Below, one piece after another: positions 40,193 to 48,309 of a stretch of 64,000 nt of DNA (position 1 is its first letter; each line of letters begins with the position of its first letter). The position numbers and the translations under genes were made by a program. Below the pieces are notes generated by a model. That model had not been told where the DNA came from. It did not search any database and was given only the letters and a program-made list of their open reading frames with translations. This stretch comes from Oscillospiraceae bacterium. Lineage in GTDB: Bacteria > Bacillota > Clostridia > Oscillospirales > Oscillospiraceae. The DNA lies in the NCBI GenBank assembly GCA_017624715.1, contig JAGAMN010000059.1, positions 1-64,000 of the forward strand, in the 5' to 3' direction.

Positions 40193-41086
40193 TTATCCCT
40201 TAATACCGCTTCTGGAAACACCCTTCATAATATACTTACGAAGGAAAATGAAAACCAAGAACAGCGGGAAGGAAACAACAGCAACTGCGGCCATCTGCAC
40301 CGGGATGTCGGTAACGCCTTCGGCATTGGTAAAGGCGGTACGCAGACCGTTGGTGATCAGTCTGTGTGCGTCGTCGTTAGCGACCAGACGGGGCCACATA
40401 TATGAGTTCCAAGAGCCCATCATTTTCAGAATGGTGATGGAAATGATGGTGGGCAGAGCCAGGGGGATCATGACCTTCCACAGGTACTTAATGTCGGAAG
40501 TGCCGTCAACCTTGGCTGCCAGGTACAGCTCATTGGGGATCTGCATGAAGTTCTGGCGCAGCAGGTAAATATAGAACACGCTGACCAGGAAGGGAACGAT
40601 CAAAACAGTGTAGGTCTCTTTCCAACCGAAGGAACTGACAGTCTGGTAGTTTGTGATGGTGAACAGCTCACCGGGGATCATCATGGTGGCGAGCAGTGCA
40701 GCAAACAGAGCGTTCTTGCCCTTGAACTCCAGGCGAGCAAATGCAAAGGCGGAGATAACGGTGATGACCAGAGACAGTGCGGTGGAGATCACACCGACCA
40801 ACAGGGTGTTGAAGAACAGCTGACCCAGCAGCAGATCTTCGTTGGTAAAAACTTCTGCGTAGTTGGCAAAGTCCAGGACCTTGGGGAACAGAGTGGGGAT
40901 GGACTGACGGTATTCGCCCATTTCCTTCAGGGAGGAGATGATCATCCAGTAGAAGGGGAAGATAACGATCAGTGCCATGGTGAACAGAAACAGATAAGTG
41001 ACGATCTGAACACCGACCTTCACTACCCGTTGCTGGGCAGATGCCTTCTGCAGGTCTTTGGCTTGCATAGTTTTGAAATCAGACAT
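40193..41086 (-). CDS. ABC transporter permease (MalG/UgpE-type)
   Basis: This second membrane subunit of the CUT1 transporter has 297 residues and six helices. It carries the EAA-type coupling loop ELYLAAKVDGTSDIKYLWKVMIPLA (seen as NELYLAAKVDGTSDIKYLW, about 193-211). Its N-terminal helix begins near residue 28 after a cytoplasmic tail. The start ATG 41086 has AAGGAGGT upstream, and the gene follows the first permease by 14 bases on the minus strand. Confidence 0.93.
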   Translation of the reverse strand: MSDFKTMQAKDLQKASAQQRVVKVGVQIVTYLFLFTMALIVIFPFYWMIISSLKEMGEYRQSIPTLFPKVLDFANYAEVFTNEDLLLGQLFFNTLLVGVISTALSLVITVISAFAFARLEFKGKNALFAALLATMMIPGELFTITNYQTVSSFGWKETYTVLIVPFLVSVFYIYLLRQNFMQIPNELYLAAKVDGTSDIKYLWKVMIPLALPTIISITILKMMGSWNSYMWPRLVANDDAHRLITNGLRTAFTNAEGVTDIPVQMAAVAVVSFPLFLVFIFLRKYIMKGVSRSGIKG

Positions 41087-41100
41087 TTGTCAGCACCTCC

Positions 41101-42030
41101 TTAGTAGTGAGTCTTTTTCTTGCTGACGTACAGGTTGATCATGGTAACAATGAAGATGATACCGAACAGGATCAACGCTGCGGCACTGGCTCTGCCCTCG
41201 TTGTTACCGATGGCCCGGTAGATAAAGCCGACCATGGTGTCCAGGGAGTATTGCTGACCGACAGGGCCCATTTTTTCGCCGAAAATACCGACGATGCTGG
41301 AGTATTCCTTAAATCCGCCGATGAAGCCGGTGATGATAACATAAGCCAGCATGGGGGACAGAAGGGGGATGGTGATCTTGGTGAACACTCTCCAACGGGG
41401 GGTGCTGTCCACGCGAGCAGCTTCGTAGTACTGCTTGTTGACACTCTGCAGGCCGCCCAGCAGAATCAATATCTTGAAGGGCAGGGCGTTCCAGACAATG
41501 TAAACCACCATAACGACAATGTTTGCCCAGTATTCAGAGCCGGCGTTCATCCAGTTGATGTACTCAAAGCCGAAGGCTTCCAATACATTATTGACGATAC
41601 CGACGGAGTCGGGTCGGGCACCGCCGCCAATGATCATGTTGAACATGGCCGCAAAGACCATGCCAATGGCGATGGAGTTGGTCACATAGGGCATGAAGAA
41701 GACGGTCTGCAGGAAACGCTGCAGAGGCTTGATGGAGTTCAGTGCCACGGCGATCAGCAGTGCCAAAAAAGTGGAGATCGGGACTGTGAGAACACACAGC
41801 AAAATCGTATTTTTCAGGCAGGTAATAAAACCGTGATACTCGAGAACGTTCTTGAAGTTACCAATACCAAAATTAAAGGAGACACCGGCAACATCCTGCA
41901 TGGTGGTATATCCCTCAAGCAGGGACATACGAATGGTGTTAAAGATGGGCCAGACGGTAAAGATCAGCAACAGCACTATTGCCGGTGCCAGATACAGCCA
42001 GGCTTTCCATTGATGCTTGCTGTCTACCAT
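41101..42030 (-). CDS. ABC transporter permease (MalF/UgpA-type)
   Basis: This first membrane subunit of the CUT1 transporter has 309 residues and six helices. The N-terminus KAWLYLAPAIVLLLIFTVWP is typical of the family, as is the coupling loop KQYYEAARVDSTPRWRVF (about 203-220), which contacts the ATPase. Its start codon lies within a base of the ATPase stop codon (42032), with GAGGTGA upstream, so the genes are translationally close. Confidence 0.93.
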   Translation of the reverse strand: MVDSKHQWKAWLYLAPAIVLLLIFTVWPIFNTIRMSLLEGYTTMQDVAGVSFNFGIGNFKNVLEYHGFITCLKNTILLCVLTVPISTFLALLIAVALNSIKPLQRFLQTVFFMPYVTNSIAIGMVFAAMFNMIIGGGARPDSVGIVNNVLEAFGFEYINWMNAGSEYWANIVVMVVYIVWNALPFKILILLGGLQSVNKQYYEAARVDSTPRWRVFTKITIPLLSPMLAYVIITGFIGGFKEYSSIVGIFGEKMGPVGQQYSLDTMVGFIYRAIGNNEGRASAAALILFGIIFIVTMINLYVSKKKTHY

Positions 42031-42031
42031 A

Positions 42032-43135
42032 TTAGTTCACCTCAAAATAGATTCTATCTTCGGTTTCCTTGTTGAAGATGAATACCTTGTGGGGCTTCAG
42101 GGAGAAGTTAACAGTTTCGGCAGCGGGATCAACCTTGATGTCGGAGTCAATAATGGAGCGGACCAGGGGATTCAGGGAAGCGGTGTGGGTGGTGACCAGG
42201 CTGGAGTCGCGGCCCATAACTTCCACGGAGCTCAGGTTACAGGTCATGGGACCGTTTTCCTCGGGGATGAAGCCCTCGGGACGGATGCCCACATAAACAT
42301 CCTGATCAGCAACGCCGGGAACGTCCAGAACGGCCTGCTCGCCAATGATCAGCTTACCGCCGGAAACAGCGCCTTCGAAGACGTTGATAGGGGGAGTGCC
42401 CAGGAACTTAGCGACGAACAGGTTGTGGGGATCGTCATACACTTCCTGAGGAGCACCGATCTGCTGCAGCACGCCCAGCTTCATAACAACGATCATGTCG
42501 GAAATGGACATGGCCTCTTCCTGGTCGTGGGTAACGAAGATGGTGGTAATGCCGGTCTCTCTCTGGATGCGGCGGATCTCCTCACGGGTCTGCAGTCTCA
42601 GACGGGCATCCAGGTTGGACAAAGGCTCGTCCAGCAGCAGGACACGGGGCATCTTGACCAGTGCACGGGCGATGGCAACACGCTGCTGCTGACCACCGGA
42701 CAACTCGCTGGGCTTACGCTCCATCAGATTGTCGATCTGTACCAGCTTGGCGGCCTCGGTGGCGCGCTTCAGCATTTCTGCCTTGGACATCTTGTCGGCA
42801 CCCTTCAGATTCTGCAGGGGGAACAGGATGTTCTGCTTGACAGTCATGTGAGGGTATAGTGCGTAGTTCTGGAAAACCAGGCCCACGCCACGGCTTTCGG
42901 TGGGCAGCTCGGTAACATCGTCGTCACCGAAGAAGATCTTGCCGCCGGTGGGCTTCTGCAGGCCGCTGATCATGTACAGCGTGGTAGACTTGCCGCAGCC
43001 GGAGGGTCCCAGCAGGCCGATGAGCTTTCCGTCCGGAATTTCAAAGGTAAAGTCGTTAACGGCAACGACTTCCTCACCGGATTTCTTGTTTCGGCTGGGG
43101 AAGATTTTGGTCAGATTTTGCAAAACAACTTTCAT
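42032..43135 (-). CDS. ABC transporter ATPase (MsmK/UgpC-type)
   Basis: This is the energising subunit for sugar uptake. The product is 367 residues. Walker A GLLGPSGCGKSTTL (about 40-53), Q-loop VGLVFQNYALYPHM (about 83-96), signature LSGGQQQRVAIARAL (about 143-157), Walker B VLLLDEPLSNLDA, and switch FVTHDQEEA are all intact. The C-terminal third is the TOBE/MOP regulatory region with VGIRPEGF. Start ATG 43135 has GGAAGGGA upstream. Having a dedicated ATPase in the operon is less common in Firmicutes, where one MsmK often serves several transporters. Confidence 0.94.
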   Translation of the reverse strand: MKVVLQNLTKIFPSRNKKSGEEVVAVNDFTFEIPDGKLIGLLGPSGCGKSTTLYMISGLQKPTGGKIFFGDDDVTELPTESRGVGLVFQNYALYPHMTVKQNILFPLQNLKGADKMSKAEMLKRATEAAKLVQIDNLMERKPSELSGGQQQRVAIARALVKMPRVLLLDEPLSNLDARLRLQTREEIRRIQRETGITTIFVTHDQEEAMSISDMIVVMKLGVLQQIGAPQEVYDDPHNLFVAKFLGTPPINVFEGAVSGGKLIIGEQAVLDVPGVADQDVYVGIRPEGFIPEENGPMTCNLSSVEVMGRDSSLVTTHTASLNPLVRSIIDSDIKVDPAAETVNFSLKPHKVFIFNKETEDRIYFEVN

Positions 43136-43175
43136 ACGATTCCCTTCCTATTATGTTAATTTTTAAGAAGACTAA

Positions 43176-43937
43176 TTAATAATCCTGCCGCTGGGCTTCT
43201 TCTGCGGCAAGTTGTTTCTTGTGTTCCATCAGATCATCTGCAGTTTCGAAGATCATCTGACTGGAGTGATCAATGACTACGGTAACGGCCATCAGGTCGT
43301 GGATGCAGGCCCGGTTACGGCTGGAGACCAGCAGACCGATCTGCACGGCCAAAAGGCCAAGGATGATGGTGGGCGCGATCATGCCGATGGGCGCGACCAG
43401 CATCGCCATAAACAGCATAGCGGGCACCATGGTTTCGATGGTGCACTTACCTAACATGCTGCGCACGAACAGAGCAAAATTGGTGAGCTTTACGCTGTCG
43501 GTCCGCATCAGAGCCAGGCTGAACATCTTCTTGCCAATGGTTTGACCATTGCCAAAGAGCATGGGCACGAAAAATTCCAAAATCAAATAACCCAGGAAAA
43601 TGCTTACGGAGATGATGAGGAATGAAAGATTGATGGTCATGTCGTAAGCATAGATCACTTCTTCGTCCTGGTCCATAGCGTTGGACGCCTCCATGTATCG
43701 ATCCTGTTCTTCCTTGGACAGAGCATCAAATGCGTCCTGATCCAGGCCGAATTCCACATCATACATTTCTTCATATTTGGCGTAGCCGTCGTTCAGGGCG
43801 GTTACGTAGGAATTGTAATTGACGATTTGAGAGAGCAACAGGGCGATACCGGTGATCAAGATCACAAGCAGGATCAGATCCAGGAAAGCGGCGGAGATCC
43901 GCTTCCACATATTAGCTCTTTGAATATCTGGATTCAT
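43176..43937 (-). CDS. RDD family membrane protein
   Basis: RDD proteins are small polytopic membrane proteins of mostly unknown function; some affect ion or solute transport. The product is 253 residues. The N-terminal helix carries the RDD-like pattern MWKRISAAFLDLILLVI (Arg, Asp; about 10-26), and a later conserved block is GNGQTIGKKMFSLALMRTD (about 130-148). About five helices and one extracytoplasmic acidic loop (about 45-95) are seen. I place the start at 43937, with AGGAGG ten bases upstream. It precedes the ABC ATPase by about 40 bases and is probably first in this operon. Confidence 0.85.
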   Translation of the reverse strand: MNPDIQRANMWKRISAAFLDLILLVILITGIALLLSQIVNYNSYVTALNDGYAKYEEMYDVEFGLDQDAFDALSKEEQDRYMEASNAMDQDEEVIYAYDMTINLSFLIISVSIFLGYLILEFFVPMLFGNGQTIGKKMFSLALMRTDSVKLTNFALFVRSMLGKCTIETMVPAMLFMAMLVAPIGMIAPTIILGLLAVQIGLLVSSRNRACIHDLMAVTVVIDHSSQMIFETADDLMEHKKQLAAEEAQRQDY

Positions 43938-43974
43938 AGTGTGAGTTCCTCCTGGGGATAGCATTCCAATGTAC

Positions 43975-44003
43975 ACTATACTATAACACAGAGCATCGCA
44001 AAA
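43975..44003 (-). promoter_or_regulatory. Possible promoter of the RDD-ABC-nuclease operon
   Basis: On the minus strand there is a -10 box TATAGT (43975-43980) and a weak -35 TTTTGC (43998-44003), 17 bases apart. A second TATAGT overlaps at 43980-43985. Confidence 0.4.
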
Positions 44004-44076
44004 ATCTACATTTTCGGAGAAAAATTTATAAAAAAACCTGGAATTTTATTGCCAAAAAAGCCCTGTGAAGCAACAA

Positions 44077-44108
44077 AAAAACACCGGCAGACCTAGGGCC
44101 TGCCGGTG
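44077..44108 (-). terminator. Terminator of the 44130 surface protein gene
   Basis: The stem caccggcag..cc/gg..ctgccggtg is followed on the minus strand by ttttttt. It lies about 25 bases after the stop codon. Confidence 0.82.
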
Positions 44109-44129
44109 GGGGTTAAAAAGGGTTTTAAA

Positions 44130-45962
44130 TTAGTTTTCCTTCTTCTTGATGATCAGAGCGGTGCCGCCGATAACAGACAGAACCAGAACTGCAGCAGCAG
44201 CGGAAATGAAGGAAGCATCGCCGGTGTTGGAAGAACCGCCAGCGGGTGCGTAGAAGGTGGAAACATACTGGCTAACACCAACATTAGCGGCCTTGTCGCC
44301 GGTGATGTAGGAGATGGAGGAAGCGCTCATGGTGGTGAAGTCGTTGTAAGTGCCCAGGTAGAAGGTGTCGGTGCCAACAACGCTGACGAAGGTCTTAGCA
44401 TCTGCGCTGTAGGTGAACACAGTGGTGGCCTCGGTGGTCAGCTTGACGGAAGCTCTCTGAGAGCCGTTCTTCAGGTAGCCTTCCAGAGACAGGTAGGTCT
44501 TGGTGGTGCCGTCCATGAAGTAGAAGTAGTAGCCACCCTCGGTAGCCTCCAGGTAAACGTCAACAGCGTCAGCAGCATTCTCGGAAGTTGCGTAGAAGTT
44601 GCCGTCCATCTTACCGGTGAAGTACAGGGTCTTGCCCAGCTTAGCCTGAACCAGAGCGAACTTGTAGCCGGTGCCGGCCACGGGCTTGGCTACGGGAGCC
44701 AGAGTGGTGGAGGGCTTGGTAGCGGGAGTGGTAGCCTCGGTGGAGGGAGTAGTAGCCTCGGTGGAGGGAGTGGTAGCCTCGGTGGAGGGAGTGGTAGCCT
44801 CGGTGGAGGGTTCGCTGGGTTCCACACTGGGCTCAGTGGGAGCAGCCTGCAGCTCGAAGGTGTACAGAGCGGTGTTGGTGCCCATACCGTAGCAGGTCAG
44901 GTAGCCGCTGTAAACTTCCAGATACTGGGCCTTGCCGGAGAAGGTGGCGTTGGCGCAGCGGATGTAGCTGCCTTCCAGTACGAACTCGGTGTTCTCGTCG
45001 GCTGCGGCAACCAGCTTCACGTCGGTGCCATTGCAGTACAGATACTTGCCGTCGTTGGTAACAAAGGAGATGTTACCGTTGCTGCCGACCTTAACGGTCA
45101 GAACCAGGGCGGAAGCCTTATCGGTGGTCAGCTTCAGCTCGGTCTTAGTAGAGCCACTCTTGCTGGTGTACAGATACTCAGTGCCGGTGACGTACTTGGC
45201 ATCGTTGGGATTGTAGATAACAATCTTGGAACCGTCGGTCACGGTGTTGCCGGTGGAGGGAGTAGTAGCCTCAGTGGAGGGGGTAGTAGCCTCGGTGGAG
45301 GGAGTAGTGTTTTCGGTAGCGGGGGGAGGAGTCACGGAGCCGCCGGCGGGAGTCCAGGACAGATTCAGGATGGTCAGACGGTCCTTATTGCCAGTGTTGG
45401 CGGTGGGAGAGGTGTTCAGAACTTCAATGGTGAAATCACCGGTAATGGGGGTGTCCAGAGTCCACTCGTAGGTCCACTTGGTGCCCTTGTCGTTCTTGTC
45501 AGCCTCTTTGGACAGGGTGTCGGTGTAAGCAGTGCCGGTGGTCTTGTCAGTGATGGTGATCTTGGCACCCAGCTTGGTGTCGGTGAACATCTTGGTGTAG
45601 ACGATGGTCAGCTTGGAGATACCGCCGGTCAGAGTGGGAGAAGTAACCTTACCGGGAGCGGAGACCTTACCGTTCAGGCAGACAGCCTTGTGGGTGTTGT
45701 CGGGGCCAACGACCATATACTGGGGGTTAGAGTCCTTAGTGCCACCGCACTGGATAGCAGAGTTTTCAACGGTCCAGCCGTTGGTGGTGGTGTAGGGACC
45801 AGCATAAGAAGAGTTGCCGTTTGCATTGGCGGTAACGATGGTGTTGAAGTCAGCCTCGGTGGCAGAGGGGTTGGGGCTGGTAGCAGAAGTGCCAACAGCG
45901 AACAGACCCAGAACCATGGTCAGGCAGAGAACAACGCCCAGGATTTTGCTGATTGTTTTCAT
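44130..45962 (-). CDS. Large secreted surface protein with C-terminal sorting-like tail, 610 aa
   Basis: This is a wall- or membrane-attached surface protein. It has a signal peptide (about 1-27), an N-terminal domain (about 30-205), Thr/Pro/Ser/Glu linkers (TEATTPS repeats), a module starting GSKIVIYNPNDAKYVTG (about 235-365), a second long linker, and a module starting KPVAGTGYKFALVQAKLGKTL (seen as KPVAGTGYKFALVQAKLG). It ends in a short motif SNTGD, a hydrophobic helix and IIKKKEN, which resembles a sortase-type tail with a weak LPxTG-like site. Both strand-rich modules are homologous to modules in the lipoprotein at 35529-37382, in swapped order. Start ATG 45962 has AGGAGG eight bases upstream. 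Function is unknown; binding of glycans or polymers is a reasonable guess. Confidence 0.82.
   Translation of the reverse strand: MKTISKILGVVLCLTMVLGLFAVGTSATSPNPSATEADFNTIVTANANGNSSYAGPYTTTNGWTVENSAIQCGGTKDSNPQYMVVGPDNTHKAVCLNGKVSAPGKVTSPTLTGGISKLTIVYTKMFTDTKLGAKITITDKTTGTAYTDTLSKEADKNDKGTKWTYEWTLDTPITGDFTIEVLNTSPTANTGNKDRLTILNLSWTPAGGSVTPPPATENTTPSTEATTPSTEATTPSTGNTVTDGSKIVIYNPNDAKYVTGTEYLYTSKSGSTKTELKLTTDKASALVLTVKVGSNGNISFVTNDGKYLYCNGTDVKLVAAADENTEFVLEGSYIRCANATFSGKAQYLEVYSGYLTCYGMGTNTALYTFELQAAPTEPSVEPSEPSTEATTPSTEATTPSTEATTPSTEATTPATKPSTTLAPVAKPVAGTGYKFALVQAKLGKTLYFTGKMDGNFYATSENAADAVDVYLEATEGGYYFYFMDGTTKTYLSLEGYLKNGSQRASVKLTTEATTVFTYSADAKTFVSVVGTDTFYLGTYNDFTTMSASSISYITGDKAANVGVSQYVSTFYAPAGGSSNTGDASFISAAAAVLVLSVIGGTALIIKKKEN
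44722..44812. repeat. 21-base tandem repeats encoding TEATTPS
   Basis: About four near-identical 21-base units of the type ggtagcctcggtggagggag encode (T/S)EATTPS on the minus strand. A shorter second run is at 45256-45312. Such coding minisatellites vary in copy number and act as flexible stalks. Confidence 0.8.
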
Positions 45963-46030
45963 TTTTCGAAAACCTCCTTTAATTTTACCCGGCTTTTTGC
46001 CGGTGCCAGGAAACCGGATATTCCGTTCCA

Positions 46031-46059
46031 AGTGTACCATATACTGACAAAAAATGCAA
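46031..46059 (-). promoter_or_regulatory. Promoter of the 44130 surface protein gene
   Basis: On the minus strand TTGCAT (46054-46059) and TACACT (46031-46036) are 17 bases apart. The leader of about 65 bases contains a short ccggc/gccgg hairpin. Confidence 0.65.
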
Positions 46060-46140
46060 CACCGCAGCAGATGCTTTTTTGAAAAAAAGTGAACAAAAAA
46101 CTACCATCGTAAAGGGAAAAAGCTTCTGTTTACATAACAA

Positions 46141-46170
46141 AACCGGGGCGCAGTTTGTGCGCCCCGGTAA
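46141..46170 (-). terminator. Terminator of the zinc dehydrogenase gene
   Basis: The stem accggggcgca/tgcgccccggt lies 11 bases after the stop codon, with tttt on the minus strand. Confidence 0.83.
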
Positions 46171-46180
46171 ATGGGAAGGA

Positions 46181-47440
46181 TTAGATTTTCTTGGCGTGGG
46201 CCAGCAGGTACTTTTCTGCTTCGGGATTCCACAGACCGTTATTAGCCTTGCACAGACGATCCAGCTCTGCGAACATGGGATCGGTTTTGCCCAGCTCCTC
46301 GAAATCGTCAATGGCAGCCAGGGGCAGGTCGATGTGGTTGTAGATCAGCTTCTTGCCGCCGGGGATCTTGGGCAGATTCAGCACGGTGTCCACAACTGCG
46401 TTCAGGCCGCCGATATGGGTGACCAGAGCGGAGGGATTCAGCTTGCCGGCGTTCATCATTGCAATGGCTTCTCTCATATCGTCGGTGTTGCCACCGGAGG
46501 TTCCCACTACATGGGTGTACAGATAGTGGACGTTGTACCAGTTGAAGGGAGCCTTAAACTGAGAGTCGGTAGGACCGGCAAAGAAGTTCAAACAGCCGTC
46601 GAAGCCCAGAATGTCGTCGGCTTGCTCGATAACGGGCTTGACGGGGGCGAAGCAGATCACATCGTCGTAGCCGGTGCCGCCGGACAGGCTGCGCAGATAC
46701 TCGGTGGCGTTCTCCATCCGGGTGTTCACATAGTGCAGCTCAACGCCCTGCTTGGCAGCCTCTTCCACAGTGTAGATGGAAGCGGCGCGCTTCAGACGGG
46801 CCTCGTCGATATCGGTGACCACCAGCAGAGAGGGACGACGGTCGCAGTGCAGAGCATAGTCAATGGCAGCCAGACCCATGGGGCCAACCGAGGCCAGCAT
46901 AGCCATCTTGCCGCCTTCCTTAATGCCCATCTCGTGGACATAGGAGCCGAGCTTTGTGTGGTACATGGCATGGAAGGTGCCGATGACACAGCTCAGGGGC
47001 TCAGCCAGAGAGCCGTAGTAGTAGGTGTCGGAATTGTAGGGCAGCAGGCAGTTCATCAGCAGGATCTCAATGGGGGTGTTGCCATACTGCGCGTTGCCGC
47101 CGCAGTACTTATAGGAGTAGCCGGGGGCATCCTGAGAGCCCTTGTAGAAGTGGGCGGGCTGGACGACGAACTTGTCGCCAACCTTGTACTTATGCTGCCA
47201 GTTTTCGCCAACTGCAATGATATCGCCACAGAATTCGTGGCCCACAATGGTGGGGTTCTCAGAGATGTCGTTGGGCACGCGCTTGTGATCCTCGCCCTCC
47301 AGAGCTGCCTTGTAGGTGGACATACAGACAGAGTCGGAAACGATACGGATCTGTACGTCGTCGGGACCCACTTCGGGCAGGGTCATTTCGTCCAGGCGCA
47401 GATCGTTCTTGCCGTGAATGCGAACAGCTTTCATCTTCAT
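46181..47440 (-). CDS. Zinc-binding dehydrogenase, L-sorbose-1-phosphate reductase-like
   Basis: This medium-chain dehydrogenase-type protein probably interconverts a sugar or sugar phosphate with its alcohol. The product is 419 residues. The N-terminal GroES-like domain has the catalytic-site pattern SVCMSTYKAALEGEDHKR (about 38-55) and NPTIVGHEFCGDIIAVGENW (about 62-81). The nucleotide-binding region shows MAMLASVGPMGLAAIDYAL (about 177-195). The usual structural-zinc four-Cys cluster is not evident. The length and the KAALEGEDHKRVP pattern resemble SorE-type L-sorbose-1-phosphate reductases. I place the start at 47440 (MKMKAV) with GGAGGT upstream. It is transcribed alone. The substrate is inferred by resemblance only. 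Confidence 0.82.
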   Translation of the reverse strand: MKMKAVRIHGKNDLRLDEMTLPEVGPDDVQIRIVSDSVCMSTYKAALEGEDHKRVPNDISENPTIVGHEFCGDIIAVGENWQHKYKVGDKFVVQPAHFYKGSQDAPGYSYKYCGGNAQYGNTPIEILLMNCLLPYNSDTYYYGSLAEPLSCVIGTFHAMYHTKLGSYVHEMGIKEGGKMAMLASVGPMGLAAIDYALHCDRRPSLLVVTDIDEARLKRAASIYTVEEAAKQGVELHYVNTRMENATEYLRSLSGGTGYDDVICFAPVKPVIEQADDILGFDGCLNFFAGPTDSQFKAPFNWYNVHYLYTHVVGTSGGNTDDMREAIAMMNAGKLNPSALVTHIGGLNAVVDTVLNLPKIPGGKKLIYNHIDLPLAAIDDFEELGKTDPMFAELDRLCKANNGLWNPEAEKYLLAHAKKI

Positions 47441-47530
47441 AATATGTATTACCTCCAAAATCGTTTGTGTGCAAATATTTCCTGAATATCATTATACATT
47501 CACTGATTAAAAAGTCAAGCAGAGGATAGA

Positions 47531-47563
47531 AAAAAGGGCCACACCGCCGGTGTGGCCCTTGGG
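47531..47563 (-). terminator. Terminator of the 213-aa lipoprotein gene
   Basis: The stem aagggccacacc/ggtgtggccctt directly follows the stop codon at 47565 and has tttttt on the minus strand. Confidence 0.85.
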
Positions 47564-47564
47564 A

Positions 47565-48206
47565 TTACTTAAGCAGATAGATATTCTCCAGCAGGGGGGC
47601 AGTGCCGGCCTCATCAACGCTGGTTACAGTCACGGTTGCCAGATAGCCATTGCACTTCATGAGGATGCAGGACTGCTGTAACTTCACACCATAAACGCTT
47701 CCGAATATGTTCATGACATCAAAAGTCTTACCGTCGATCTTTACAGTGGTGATTTCATGAGTGATGTTTTTGTAGCCCATACTCTCAAAAGAGGACTTAA
47801 AGGCATTGAAAGAGGCTTCCAGGCTTTGCTTCAGGTTCAGGTTTTTCAGTACGGCGTTGGGCTTTTTCTCCAGAACAACCATAATGTTGTCAGTGCCGCT
47901 GCTGCTGGCGGCCATCATATCGTAAACCAATGTAGCATTTTTCATCAGATCCAAATAATTCTGATCAGCCATATCGCCCACATAATTGTTCAGTTCCGCG
48001 ATCTCTTCATCGGTGTAGAAGGTCCAGCCCTCGGGCAGAGTAAAGCCCAGGCCAATAAAATCGCTTTCGTACTTGTTGCCCTTTACCTCACCCAGAGCGA
48101 ACTCTTCGTCCTTGGGGGTAGAGCCGCCCTTGTCGTCGTCCTTGGAGCAGCCAAACATGGCAAAAATCATCACAAAGGCCAGCAGACAAATGAGAAACTT
48201 TTTCAT
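47565..48206 (-). CDS. Lipoprotein of unknown function, 213 aa
   Basis: This is a secreted lipid-anchored protein with lipobox AMFGC (Cys20) and an acidic linker (KDDDKGG). The mature domain of about 165 residues starts with SDFIGLGFTLPEGWTFYTDE, a pattern (surface-exposed 'GF..lPegW') found in small lipoproteins and PsbP-like or DUF-type domains of Firmicutes. No catalytic motif is seen. I place the start at 48206, where MKKFLICLLA begins a proper signal peptide and GGAGGT precedes it; the frame is open further upstream but that part has no signal. It is transcribed alone. Confidence 0.8.
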   Translation of the reverse strand: MKKFLICLLAFVMIFAMFGCSKDDDKGGSTPKDEEFALGEVKGNKYESDFIGLGFTLPEGWTFYTDEEIAELNNYVGDMADQNYLDLMKNATLVYDMMAASSSGTDNIMVVLEKKPNAVLKNLNLKQSLEASFNAFKSSFESMGYKNITHEITTVKIDGKTFDVMNIFGSVYGVKLQQSCILMKCNGYLATVTVTSVDEAGTAPLLENIYLLK

Positions 48207-48278
48207 AAGGTTACCTCCGTTTATGTTGTTTATTAAGGGATACCACCAGTATACACCTCTCGATTTCAAAAAGCAAGC

Positions 48279-48306
48279 ACAAAAGGCGCCCATCGGCGCC
48301 TTTTGA
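48279..48306 (-). terminator. Terminator of the metallophosphoesterase gene
   Basis: The stem aaaaggcgcc/ggcgcctttt lies immediately after the stop codon at 48310. Confidence 0.78.
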
Positions 48307-48309
48307 AAA

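Noticed and set aside
43937..44129. Riboswitch before the RDD-ABC operon
   Set aside because: The leader is short and AT-rich, with no recognisable aptamer or terminator pair.
44722..44812. CRISPR-like tandem repeats
   Set aside because: The repeats are contiguous 21-base coding units without spacers, inside a surface-protein linker. No CRISPR array or cas gene was seen in the window.
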